Shown in pieces: positions 7,612 to 16,729 of a stretch of DNA of 20,995 nt. The stretch is taken from NCBI GenBank assembly GCA_011525095.1, contig WTIV01000166.1, positions 1 through 20,995 of the forward strand, given 5' to 3'. The notes under the pieces were generated by a model. That model was not told the origin of the DNA, made no database searches, and saw nothing but the letters and a program-made list of their open reading frames with translations. The stretch comes from Methanobacteriota archaeon. Lineage in GTDB: Archaea; Thermoplasmatota; Poseidoniia; Poseidoniales; Poseidoniaceae. Position 1 is the first letter of the stretch. Every line of letters starts with the position of its first letter. A program made the translations under genes and the position numbers.

Positions 7612-10600
7612 GTGACGAGGCGGTTTTGGGCAGTCCTAATTGTTTCAATATTCTGTGGCATGTCATACATGCCTATGGTTGATGCAAGCCCAAATCGTCA
7701 AGTTGTAGTTGATATTTCAGTCGAGCCAAATGGTGTCTCTGGAAATTATTCGGTCATCGTTCCAAATGGAGAAATAGTAACAAGTCTTGATATAGAGATG
7801 TTTGAAAGGTCATGGCCAATCGATGATGTGGTCACATTCACTGAGGAAACCGATTGGATGACAGGTGCGTCGATGGATGGCGTTGATTACAACATAACAG
7901 GCCTCAGAATACTTCCGATGTCCCATGAGTGGGATTTCGAGGGTGGTGTTCAAGGATGGTCTCTGAGTTCTGGCGGCGGATGGGCACATGGCTATGATTC
8001 AACCCTTGGCGCAACTAATGGTGTTCACTCCGGCTCATCTGCAATCTACACATACAACGGCAATTATCCGGCAAATTTGGGAACGACATATTGGGCAACA
8101 TCACCATCAGTTGATTGCAGTTCGTGTACAGGAACTTGGGACCTGAAGTTTTGGAAGAGACTTGGAGTTGAATCTTCTTATTACGACCATGCATATGTTT
8201 CAGTCAAGAACACTGGAGGCGGATGGACGAATATTTACTCTAATCCAAGTGGCACTGTCAACGATGGTTCTTACTCTCAATCATCCTACGATATCAGTTC
8301 TTATGTAGCAAATAACCCAGCCTTCCAAGTAAGATTTGGAATTGGTAGTTCTGATTACACAGTCCAATATACTGGATGGAATATTGACGATGTCACAATC
8401 GCACCGAGAGGAAACGCTGGCACTGGAACTGCAAATTGGACTAGCCAACCATTTGGTCCAGGTGGAATTGGGAAGATGAACATGGAGCATGGTTTACTTG
8501 CAATAGATGCTGAAACACCTCAAGGTTCTATGGTAAAGTGGAGCCTGATAGATCCAGTTAACGGTAGCACGATTCCAGGGTTTTTGGACCTACAAGATAT
8601 GAGTGCAGACTTATCGATTATTGACACTAGCAAATACCCAACAGTCCAATTAAAAATTCAGATGGAAACAAATTCTGAAACTCCAATAATTCACTCGATT
8701 AAATTAGGCGGTGGGATAATTGAATCATTCAGTACTTCCAATCCGACAGGCTGGTCAGGTTTTTCCTCCCAAAGTAATGGAGTTGTTTCGGGTACAGGAA
8801 TTCTATCTTCTCCAGAATGGAGAATGTCTAGACCGTTTAGCGCAATCGAATTGGGCTACGTTGGCACAGGAGCAGGTAGCTTTGAGGGCTGCTTCTCTGA
8901 AATCGCTGATTGTGCTACATCTTGGATTAGTTTGGATGAAAACAGAGTTGTCAAACTGGACCACCCCAGTTCAATCTTGAACCTCCGGTGGAATGGCACC
9001 GGCACATATTCAGTGGATTACCTTGAAATTGATTTACACCGTCAATCATCTCCAAACAATGCTAGAATTGATGTCGGCATGGATGGTGTATACGAGTGGT
9101 CATTCCCGAATGAAGTAATATCAAAATGGGGTCTACAGGACAAGTTTGAATCTGGTGGCACAGCACACGAAATGACAATCGCACCCGGAGGTTTTGGTTT
9201 ATTTGGAGTAAATTATCCAATTCAGGTTGGTGTCTCTGACGGTTCATATGAATCAAAGGGTAACATGATGTTTTCATTGTCGGCAATCAATTTTCCACTT
9301 GATGGGGTTGAGTTTGCAGTTTCTGTCGGAGGAAATGAACTGTTTTCAGAAACTGTAGGATTCATCATGAATTCACATACCGTGATTCTATCAGATTCAC
9401 AAATGCAGGATATAGTCTCAGAATTTGATTCAAGGAGTCCTGAGTATTCGATTGTAGGAGACTTGGAAGCGCACAAAATCGAAATTTCTGTTTCATCTAA
9501 TTCGGGTGGTGCTTTGCTCGTTTCTGGACTATCAATTCCATACCGCTATGACATTAGACTTGGAAATGATGCTGGTCCGGTTATCTCATCAATCAATTCA
9601 GAACTTTCCAATATTTTGACTACTGGGGCAGATAAAGAAGTCAACATTCCAGTAATCATGGACAATCCGGGTAGTGTTCTCATTTGGGAATATGACCTAC
9701 AAACTCTTGGCTCTCCTCAACCGACAGGGATCACAATGAGTAACCAAACTGAAACATTAGTTGCAGGAGATGTTTGGTATGAATTCAATAGTACGTTCGA
9801 CCTGTCCGTTTTGGGAATTCAAAATGCTCAACAACATTTCATCGATGAGATGTGGTCTTCTACATTCACACTGGCCGGTAGTAAGTGGTCCAAATCGGTT
9901 GATTGTTCTCCGACATCAGAGGTTTGTAATGTTGAGCAGGGTGTACTACTGCAAGATTTCTCATCGTCTTTTGATGGTGCAATGGTTGAATTCAACCATA
10001 GAATACAGATTTCTGCGATTTGGCCAAACGAAGAGGCAATGATTGTGAAGAGTTCAATCAACATGAACGGTCCATTATCACAAGCAAACGAACTTAGATT
10101 TGGTCTTGGCAGTTCTATGGCAGTCCAACAGGACATTGAGGTCGTGGATTGGCACCTTTCTTTCCTAAATGGTGCACAATCAACGTGGGACGCTCTATAC
10201 TTTGACCCAGCTAATCCAGCAGTCGTAGAGGTTGAGTTATCTTTTGTTGACCTAGACCTATCGCCACGCTCAGGTTCTCTAAACATCGGTTTGTATGTTG
10301 ATGGAATGCTATCGGATACAACACAAGATTTACTAAACGGTGTTGCAACTTTATCATTCAATTTTAATCCTGCAAATTCTAAACTTGATTTATCCGTAGT
10401 TGTAACAGGATTGTACGGTCAGAATGTTGATTGGAACGTGCCGAAGAATGCCACCTTCTTGGTGGATGAAACAGCACCAACTCTTGTTTCAACGAACATA
10501 GCACCCCTTGACCATAGAAGTAATGAGTTCCCTCTTGAATTAGAATTCCACATCAGCGATAGGCCGAGATTGCCCAGGCATTCCATATTGCATGTTGAGA

Positions 10601-12414
10601 CTTCGTGGAATGGAGAAGAAAGTATCCAACTTGACCAGCCGGCAAATCTTAATGGATTCCAAGGAGTTTACTCAACAATTCTAGATGTCAGAGATGCGCA
10701 AGTTGGAGACATAATGTCTGGATGGCTCGAAGTATTTGACCCAGCGGGACATTCATTGCCAGATTCGGGTACAGAAGAGTCGCCTCTTTTCATAATCAGC
10801 TTCGGACCTGATGGTTCTCCAGTTATTCAGTCAGAAGGCTTGGGTTGGAGTGAACATATGGACTGGGCGCATCCAGGTCAAAATTATACAATGTTCATTC
10901 CAGTTGAAGATTCAAACGGTTATGGTGACATTGAGTCGATTGAAGTGGACTTCGCCTCGAATACTAATGAAGAAATATCAATCTCTTGGAATTCGCAAAA
11001 CGGGTGCACATCATCACACGAATCCTTGCTCGTTGAAAACTGTTCAATTTTGGGTGAAACTCATCATTTCGACTCATTTTTTACTCTACAAGTAGACTTC
11101 TCGTTTGATTGGGATTTCAATCCAGATAATTCTATAGAAAGGGAAGTACAGGTAACCGTTCTAGATGATTCCGGACAATCCTCCCGTTCAGATATGATCT
11201 CTTCGTGGAGATATTCTAGTGAAATTCAAGCCGATTTGGAATCTGCTGGATTTGTCAATTCTACAGAATTCATTTCACCGGGTGATTCAAGTCAGTTTAG
11301 TTTTGATGTAGTTTGGTCTAGAAGTGGAAAAAAGGTTCACACCGATTTGGATTTCTCTGTCTCGGTTGGAGAAGTTCCTCAGTTTGGTATCACTGAATCT
11401 GGATTAGCCGTAATTGATTTGATTGCTCCTAACGAGACGGGAATCCATTCAATAACAGTAAGTTTGGAGAATTTACCAATCGGTTCAATAGATAGAACCG
11501 ACCAATCACATATTGTTTCATGGATGGTTGTAGATTCGAATAAACCAAGTGTACTGGAGTTAGTATCTCCAGATACATCACAAATCATCCAAGAACGTGA
11601 TTGGAAGAATCTCCGGTTTGAGTTTATGATCAATGAAACAGAAGGTCTAGACCTAGATTCATTGGAAATGCATTGGTTAATCTTACCCTCTGGAATGGCT
11701 ATTCCTGAATTAGCAGTTCTTGAAGGTAACACCTCAATGGATTTAATCGCAGGTACTGGTTCAGGGAACTCAATTCCTGTTTCTTCAATTCTCGATGTTG
11801 ACTCAATTATCCCAGAAATTAGTAGACAAAATTCTTGGGATTTGTGGGTATGGATTGAAGGTCAAGATTTAGCAGGTCAAGATATTGATTCAACTTTTAA
11901 CAATGAGGCCTCACCTTACGCAGTTTTACAGTTAGCAAATCGAGATGCAGAGCTTAGAATTGAATCAGAGGACATTAGATTGTCTACAGACTCCCCGGTT
12001 ACCAACATACCTGTAGTAGTCAATATTACAGTACACAATGATGGTTTGGTTGATGGAACGACTAGCATTAGGATTGAAGTTGTTGAGGATGGTGATAATC
12101 GCAGACTTATTGAGATCGTGAATATCGTAGTACCCGCCTCCTCCTCAGTGTCATTTGAAGCAAAGTGGATACCTAAACAGGAAGGTGCTGCTTGGTTAGA
12201 AATAACTACTCCAGATGGAATGTTCGAGCGAACCACGCCTACCCAAGTTGTACCAGATGATTCTGGTTATGTGATTGAGAGTTTAGAAGGAGCGAGTTCG
12301 TCTATGTTAACAGGATTCGCAATTATCGTATTTTTGATGGTCGGATTACTTGGGTTCCTAATCATTACCGGGAAGAAAACTGACGTAGATTTCGATGAAA
12401 GCGAGTTTGTTTGA
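7612..12414 (+). CDS. Giant secreted surface protein with C-terminal membrane anchor
   Basis: This 1600-residue protein starts at GTG 7612, the first start after an in-frame stop at 7594. Residues 1-26 form a signal peptide (RR, hydrophobic core, VDAS). The body is beta-rich and acidic. A jelly-roll module at about 106-266 opens with WDFEGGVQGWSL and closes with GWNIDDVTIAPRG, like MAM/choice-of-anchor domains of secreted proteins. Ig-like segments follow, for example around DETAPTLVS near 950. At about 1446-1560 a CARDB-like domain holds VTVHNDG-type strands (VVNITVHNDGLVDGTTSI). One transmembrane helix (about 1563-1587) precedes a short acidic cytosolic tail. The eight mature cysteines fall in four close pairs: 169/172, 427/435, 765/772 and 1132/1145. 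No protease motif was seen. It is probably an S-layer-associated or adhesin-like envelope protein. Confidence 0.85.
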   Translation: MTRRFWAVLIVSIFCGMSYMPMVDASPNRQVVVDISVEPNGVSGNYSVIVPNGEIVTSLDIEMFERSWPIDDVVTFTEETDWMTGASMDGVDYNITGLRILPMSHEWDFEGGVQGWSLSSGGGWAHGYDSTLGATNGVHSGSSAIYTYNGNYPANLGTTYWATSPSVDCSSCTGTWDLKFWKRLGVESSYYDHAYVSVKNTGGGWTNIYSNPSGTVNDGSYSQSSYDISSYVANNPAFQVRFGIGSSDYTVQYTGWNIDDVTIAPRGNAGTGTANWTSQPFGPGGIGKMNMEHGLLAIDAETPQGSMVKWSLIDPVNGSTIPGFLDLQDMSADLSIIDTSKYPTVQLKIQMETNSETPIIHSIKLGGGIIESFSTSNPTGWSGFSSQSNGVVSGTGILSSPEWRMSRPFSAIELGYVGTGAGSFEGCFSEIADCATSWISLDENRVVKLDHPSSILNLRWNGTGTYSVDYLEIDLHRQSSPNNARIDVGMDGVYEWSFPNEVISKWGLQDKFESGGTAHEMTIAPGGFGLFGVNYPIQVGVSDGSYESKGNMMFSLSAINFPLDGVEFAVSVGGNELFSETVGFIMNSHTVILSDSQMQDIVSEFDSRSPEYSIVGDLEAHKIEISVSSNSGGALLVSGLSIPYRYDIRLGNDAGPVISSINSELSNILTTGADKEVNIPVIMDNPGSVLIWEYDLQTLGSPQPTGITMSNQTETLVAGDVWYEFNSTFDLSVLGIQNAQQHFIDEMWSSTFTLAGSKWSKSVDCSPTSEVCNVEQGVLLQDFSSSFDGAMVEFNHRIQISAIWPNEEAMIVKSSINMNGPLSQANELRFGLGSSMAVQQDIEVVDWHLSFLNGAQSTWDALYFDPANPAVVEVELSFVDLDLSPRSGSLNIGLYVDGMLSDTTQDLLNGVATLSFNFNPANSKLDLSVVVTGLYGQNVDWNVPKNATFLVDETAPTLVSTNIAPLDHRSNEFPLELEFHISDRPRLPRHSILHVETSWNGEESIQLDQPANLNGFQGVYSTILDVRDAQVGDIMSGWLEVFDPAGHSLPDSGTEESPLFIISFGPDGSPVIQSEGLGWSEHMDWAHPGQNYTMFIPVEDSNGYGDIESIEVDFASNTNEEISISWNSQNGCTSSHESLLVENCSILGETHHFDSFFTLQVDFSFDWDFNPDNSIEREVQVTVLDDSGQSSRSDMISSWRYSSEIQADLESAGFVNSTEFISPGDSSQFSFDVVWSRSGKKVHTDLDFSVSVGEVPQFGITESGLAVIDLIAPNETGIHSITVSLENLPIGSIDRTDQSHIVSWMVVDSNKPSVLELVSPDTSQIIQERDWKNLRFEFMINETEGLDLDSLEMHWLILPSGMAIPELAVLEGNTSMDLIAGTGSGNSIPVSSILDVDSIIPEISRQNSWDLWVWIEGQDLAGQDIDSTFNNEASPYAVLQLANRDAELRIESEDIRLSTDSPVTNIPVVVNITVHNDGLVDGTTSIRIEVVEDGDNRRLIEIVNIVVPASSSVSFEAKWIPKQEGAAWLEITTPDGMFERTTPTQVVPDDSGYVIESLEGASSSMLTGFAIIVFLMVGLLGFLIITGKKTDVDFDESEFV

Positions 12415-12451
12415 ATTAACAATGGATTGAAATGGAAAGCGCTTCAGGACT

Positions 12452-12762
12452 GAGCGGAGGATGCAGGAGGACTGCTGACAGACTTCGAGTCTGAGGAAAG
12501 TCCCCTCTCCGTAGTGCAGGCGGTCGACACAAGTCGAGACACAGAAATGGGTCGGTCAATGGTGCAGAAACGAACGATGTGTGGTGTGTACGATGAATCC
12601 GGAAGGACGAGATTGCCACGTTGTCGATGAGACGAGCAACCCCGCTGGAGCAAGTCCAAACAGTCCCGTTAATGTTGCACGCACAGGGACAGGTAGGATG
12701 CTTAGTTGAATGCAGTCACCGAAAGGGAACAGAAAGGGGCTTACTCCCTGCATTCTCCGCCC
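12452..12762 (+). ncRNA. rnpB: RNase P RNA, archaeal type A
   Basis: This is the catalytic RNA of RNase P, which removes 5' leaders from pre-tRNAs. The ends pair as a long P1: GCGGAGGATGCAGG at 12454-12467 with CCTGCATTCTCCGC at 12747-12760. Conserved region I, GAGGAAAGTCC, is at 12493-12503. The P3 hairpin CAGACTTCGAGTCTG lies just before it. The GCAGAAACGA element and the GAGCAACCCC...GGAGCAAG segment follow. Conserved region V, ACAGAAAGGGGCTTA, at 12729-12743 completes the P4 pairing. Length and order fit an archaeal type A molecule. It begins about 40 nt after the surface-protein stop and ends within a few nt of the convergent exporter stop. Ends are given to within a few bases. Confidence 0.96.
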
Positions 12763-12765
12763 AAT

Positions 12766-15648
12766 TCATGCAGTATTTGGTGGTTTAACATCAATTATTA
12801 CTGCATCTACGGCTTCCATTTTCTCATCTGTAAGGACTACACCTTTTCCAAAGTCAATGAAATTAGCTTCACCCTTTATTCGTTTAGTGAAGTAATGCTC
12901 CATCGTTATGCAAGCAGGGAGTAAGAAAACACTCGTAAGGAATGCAAATCCAATCAGTAGCATCATCAATATGAAGAAGTTCACAAGCCCTGGGAATGCT
13001 ACGAAGAAACCAGCACCCAAGCCTGCCACTGTAGTAGCTGTAGTTTCAAAAATAGTCTGTCCAGTGCTCTCCACTGCACGCGACATTCCTATGGCAGTTT
13101 CACCCTCCTCCTGAATTCTGTGCATAACGTGAATCGCATCATCTACACCTATACCGAATACTATTGTTCCAATCATTGCTGTAAAAATGTTGACGTTTAC
13201 ATCTCCAGAACTCATAAGTAATGGTTGCCAAATGATAATCGTTGCAACAGGAATCATTGTCAGAATTCCTATTCTGAACGATCTGAATACAATACATAGG
13301 ACGATTGTCAAAATTAGAAGTGTCAGTAAAGTTGTGTAACTTTGTGTTTCGTGGATACCCTCATTGATATCAAGGCTAACTGGCAGTCCACCTGTGAGTG
13401 GAGATACTCGTATGCCTTGCTCCTCCATTGGTTCACCTAGCATTACGTCAATGTCGTCACGGAGTAGGCTCGCATTGTCTAGGTTCATGTATGGTTGAGT
13501 GACGTAAACCAAGGCTTTGCTACCCTCTACATTTGTCAGCATCCACTGCACTTCCTTGGATAGAGTGTCATATGCTACATTGACCATGTCGTTTCGAAGG
13601 TGTTTTCTTCCTTCCTGGTCTTCCGGTGATGTGAGATCTAGAAGCATCCAAGCAGCGCACTCAGCGCTATCTGATTCCCAGCATTCCTCATGTAATAGAC
13701 CCCAAAGAGTTCCATCATAGAGTGTGACTCCAGTTGTCGGTTCTTGGAAAACAACAGGTACTGATTCCAGGAACGTGATTAAACTAGTCGTGTTTGTATA
13801 TGGGACGTCTGCAATTTTTCTTTCAAGCGCATCCATTGCATCTAAAACTTCAAGCGAGCGAATTTTCATGTCTTGTTCGTTCAGACTATCTTCGTTAATG
13901 TGCTTCGATGCATCAAATATGAACAGGGATGTTTGTCCGCCAGAGAAAGTGTTAGAGTATTCTACCATAGCCTCCATGGATGGAATATTATCTGGTGTTT
14001 GGTCCGAACCTGTAATCGGCTTGTCCAACTCATCAAGGTTAGATAGTCCAGCGAAAGTAATAGCGCCAGCAATCAAAATAACAACTGCGAAGTTCTTCAC
14101 AGGGAAGCGCGAAATTGCACCCCACATTGGAGGATTTGTTCGTTTATTGAATCGCAATAGCCATGTCAATACTGGAACCAAAATCATCGAGAAAATCAGG
14201 GTTGCAACTATACCTGCGACCAACGTCATTCCTACTGACCTTATCGGAATTATAGAAACAATATTTGGTAAAATCAAGACTGAAAATCCGATTATTGTGG
14301 TTACTGCAGACACAAGAACAGCAACTCCAGTTGTCCTTGACATTTCCATTACGCAGGACCTGTAAAATTCTGGATCCCACATATCAGGGACATCATTTTG
14401 AACAAGCCCCTTTCTCCTGCGTCGTTCATTTTCTTCAACCGCAGCATCGATGCGTTTCCGCCGCACTTCTTCGATTCTGTTAACCATGTGTAGTGCATAA
14501 TCGACACCCAACCCAATCAAGATTGGGAATGTGGCAATAATCATTGGAGTGAGAGTCATTTCAAATAGAACAGTTGCACCAAAAGTAACTGCCAGCGCCA
14601 TCACAATCGGTGTTCCGGAAATGATGACTACTTTCCAAGATTTATGCAGTAATGTGATAATTAGCACAGTTAAGAAAAGAGAAATAGGCATCATATTCAA
14701 TAAATCAAGATATATTGCATCTGATACATCTTCGAGAATTTTCGAGAGCCCAGTTTGAGTCATATTCAATTGGTTTGTTCTATATTGAATCGGTCGATTA
14801 TCCTCTGCTATGACTTCGTCGATATGAGTGAAGAATTCTTTGTAATCATTCCAAATACCGGTTTGATTGATCTGATTTGCAGAAATCATTCCAACCAAAA
14901 CAGCAGTGGTATCCCAAACTCCGTCTCCATTAGTGTCTTTAGCAAGTGCGCCGAGTGAGCCATTAGACTGATTTACAATTTCATCAATTCTTTGTTGTTC
15001 GTCAGGTATCGCATACAAGCCTTGACCGAATCCGTTGTTATTTCCAATTGGGGCGCAATAGTTTCCAAAAACACCATCGGTTCGGTTTTCTGCAACGTGG
15101 CGACACATCGCCTCATTGAACCTTACATTGCTTGAGTTAATCTCTTTGATTACCTGAGCAATTGAGATGATCCAGAGAACTCCATCGTTCTTGCCATGGT
15201 CCTCTTTATCCCAGTCAAGGCCATTCTGTTTCAAGCCTGGTGCCCTACCTTCATCATCGCCTTCTATCCAAGAAATCTCGTGAAGTATTGATTGGCTTGT
15301 AACGTTATAGTCACTACCGAAAATGTCTGGATCCTCTGCATTTGGTGTTTTGATGTAAATGAAAGCAACATCGGTTGACCATTCTTCTCGCACTTCGAGA
15401 AGTAGGTCAGTAGATTCAGCACCCTCTGGAAGGAAAACTTCGACATCGTCAACGATTTGGTCTTGGAAATTCGTACCTATATTTCCGAGCCATAGCGACA
15501 AAATCGCTAGCAGAATGAAAGTCGTTTTCGGTTGGGCCAAAATTTGAGCATAGGCACTATCAAGTCCGGATTCAACCTTTTCTTTGGCAGCCTGGGAATA
15601 TTCAGCAAAAGTATCCTTTGCCTTCCCCATGAAACGTCGGATGCGCAT
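12766..15648 (-). CDS. RND/MMPL-family exporter
   Basis: A 960-residue polytopic protein from ATG 15648 (ATG 15630 would also work). It has the duplicated layout of the RND superfamily/MMPL transporters. One helix near residues 42-58 is followed by a 250-residue external loop and five helices; the pattern then repeats. The second helix pack of each half carries the conserved signatures GLGVDYALHMVNR and GIGVDDAIHVMHR, whose Asp residues serve proton relay in this superfamily. The external loops contain close cysteine pairs (C182/C198, and ECWESDSAEC in the second loop) and N-glycosylation-type sequons. It probably exports a lipid, polyprenyl-linked or hydrophobic substrate using the ion gradient. 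It follows the GT2 gene by 35 nt on the same strand, suggesting one operon. Confidence 0.88.
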   Translation of the reverse strand: MRIRRFMGKAKDTFAEYSQAAKEKVESGLDSAYAQILAQPKTTFILLAILSLWLGNIGTNFQDQIVDDVEVFLPEGAESTDLLLEVREEWSTDVAFIYIKTPNAEDPDIFGSDYNVTSQSILHEISWIEGDDEGRAPGLKQNGLDWDKEDHGKNDGVLWIISIAQVIKEINSSNVRFNEAMCRHVAENRTDGVFGNYCAPIGNNNGFGQGLYAIPDEQQRIDEIVNQSNGSLGALAKDTNGDGVWDTTAVLVGMISANQINQTGIWNDYKEFFTHIDEVIAEDNRPIQYRTNQLNMTQTGLSKILEDVSDAIYLDLLNMMPISLFLTVLIITLLHKSWKVVIISGTPIVMALAVTFGATVLFEMTLTPMIIATFPILIGLGVDYALHMVNRIEEVRRKRIDAAVEENERRRRKGLVQNDVPDMWDPEFYRSCVMEMSRTTGVAVLVSAVTTIIGFSVLILPNIVSIIPIRSVGMTLVAGIVATLIFSMILVPVLTWLLRFNKRTNPPMWGAISRFPVKNFAVVILIAGAITFAGLSNLDELDKPITGSDQTPDNIPSMEAMVEYSNTFSGGQTSLFIFDASKHINEDSLNEQDMKIRSLEVLDAMDALERKIADVPYTNTTSLITFLESVPVVFQEPTTGVTLYDGTLWGLLHEECWESDSAECAAWMLLDLTSPEDQEGRKHLRNDMVNVAYDTLSKEVQWMLTNVEGSKALVYVTQPYMNLDNASLLRDDIDVMLGEPMEEQGIRVSPLTGGLPVSLDINEGIHETQSYTTLLTLLILTIVLCIVFRSFRIGILTMIPVATIIIWQPLLMSSGDVNVNIFTAMIGTIVFGIGVDDAIHVMHRIQEEGETAIGMSRAVESTGQTIFETTATTVAGLGAGFFVAFPGLVNFFILMMLLIGFAFLTSVFLLPACITMEHYFTKRIKGEANFIDFGKGVVLTDEKMEAVDAVIIDVKPPNTA

Positions 15649-15683
15649 TCAACCCATGAAGGCTATGCTTGCTGGTTCCCAAA

Positions 15684-16616
15684 TTATGCTAATCCAAACT
15701 CTTTGATGAGTAGGTGGCGCAAGAAATTTCTCGCTGATTGAAGTACTAAACCCGTTGCCATCATCGCTAGTCCAAGTACCCCTATCCAAACCGCTGTGAG
15801 TCCGGGTCCGACAAGAGAATCCACCGAATCTGAAATGCCGTTTACTGCATTCAATCCCATTGCAGCTCCTGCTGCAAATAGTCCTAGTCCTGGCAATCCA
15901 AGAACCAGCAACGGCTTCTTTTGTGATAGAGAAACCATCGCCCATGCTAACACAGTGAATCCGTGACTCAATGCTGTGAAATTACTTCCTTTCGGTACAT
16001 CGTAGCGAATAACTGTGGGCACTTCTTTGATTTTCAACTTCTTTTCGTGAGCATCCTCGAGCATTTCCAAGGATAGTTCCATTCCTTCTGAATCGAATCT
16101 TAATCTATCCAATGCTTTCTTGGAGAATGCTCTGAACCCTGATTGGGTGTCTTGGATTGCTAGGTCACTTGAGAGGTTAGATGCTGCAGTTATCACCTTG
16201 ATTCCAAGGCGTCTGTAGGCAGGCATTGCTTCGCTGCCTCCTCCATCAACAAACCTGCTTCCTATGACGAAATCTGCCTCTCCCGATAGGATTGGCTCAA
16301 GCATTTTCGGAATGTCTTCACAGTCATGCTGACCATCACTGTCGAGGACGACAAGGCAATCTGCGTCCATCTCTCTAGCTTTAGCAAAAAGGGACTTCAA
16401 AGCCCCACCATATCCTCTATTGACTCTGTGTCGGTGAACAATAGCTCCACATGCTTCAGCAATTCTAGCGCTTGAATCAGAAGAACCATCATCAACGCAT
16501 ATCACCTGATCAACGTGTTCTTTAACGTTGGTAATCACACTGCCGATGGTCTCTTCCTCGTTGTAAATCGGAAGGCCGGCAAGCACACGCAGTGGCGCAT
16601 TTTGGCCGTCTTCCAT
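15684..16616 (-). CDS. GT2 glycosyltransferase with two-helix C-terminal anchor
   Basis: The gene encodes 310 residues from ATG 16616. A TTG at 16640 is in frame, but a TATA-like box overlaps it, 27 nt upstream of 16616, which fits a leaderless mRNA. Motifs are LAGLPIYNEEETIG (12-25), VICVDDGSSDSSA (38-50), VVLDSDGQHDCEDIP (89-103, intact DxD), IGSRF and IQDTQSGFRAFSKKAL (155-169). This set is typical of dolichyl-phosphate mannose/glucose synthases. Two transmembrane helices at about 234-256 and 274-296 anchor it. It probably makes a polyprenyl-phosphate sugar on the cytosolic face for protein or lipid glycosylation. The downstream exporter is likely cotranscribed. Its anchor resembles that of the GT2-like protein at 2745. 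Confidence 0.9.
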   Translation of the reverse strand: MEDGQNAPLRVLAGLPIYNEEETIGSVITNVKEHVDQVICVDDGSSDSSARIAEACGAIVHRHRVNRGYGGALKSLFAKAREMDADCLVVLDSDGQHDCEDIPKMLEPILSGEADFVIGSRFVDGGGSEAMPAYRRLGIKVITAASNLSSDLAIQDTQSGFRAFSKKALDRLRFDSEGMELSLEMLEDAHEKKLKIKEVPTVIRYDVPKGSNFTALSHGFTVLAWAMVSLSQKKPLLVLGLPGLGLFAAGAAMGLNAVNGISDSVDSLVGPGLTAVWIGVLGLAMMATGLVLQSARNFLRHLLIKEFGLA

Positions 16617-16638
16617 GCTACAAGCGGTTTCAGGGTTC

Positions 16639-16648
16639 AATATATGTG
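16639..16648 (-). promoter_or_regulatory. TATA-like box for GT2/exporter operon
   Basis: On the minus strand this reads CACATATATT. Its centre is about 27 nt upstream of ATG 16616, implying leaderless transcription. This argues for 16616 rather than TTG 16640 as the start. Confidence 0.55.
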
Positions 16649-16688
16649 ATTCGGCTGCTTATCATTCTCTAACACGGATTGGAAGGTT

Positions 16689-16720
16689 GCCAGCCCGCCC
16701 TTCGAAAAAGACGGGCTGGC
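16689..16720. terminator. GC-rich hairpin after the 84-residue gene
   Basis: GCCAGCCCG at 16689-16697 pairs with CGGGCTGGC at 16712-16720 across a 14-nt loop. It begins 10 nt past the stop of the leftward small gene. No clear U-tract follows, so it may be a terminator, an mRNA-stabilising 3' hairpin, or an operator upstream of the GT2 promoter. Confidence 0.5.
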
Positions 16721-16729
16721 TAATTCAAC

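Noticed and set aside
9828..10361. 177-codon open frame on the - strand
   Set aside because: It is antisense to the giant surface protein and has no recognisable motif.
12416..12924. Several short open frames on both strands around the RNase P region
   Set aside because: They overlap the conserved core of the RNase P RNA or the exporter's C-terminus; none has protein-like sequence.
13724..14365. 213-codon open frame on the + strand
   Set aside because: It lies entirely antisense to the RND/MMPL exporter, whose motifs are clear. Its composition is that of a reverse-strand shadow.
16617..16640. TTG start eight codons upstream for the GT2 at 15684
   Set aside because: The TATA-like box overlaps this TTG, so the mRNA would begin downstream, at or near ATG 16616.
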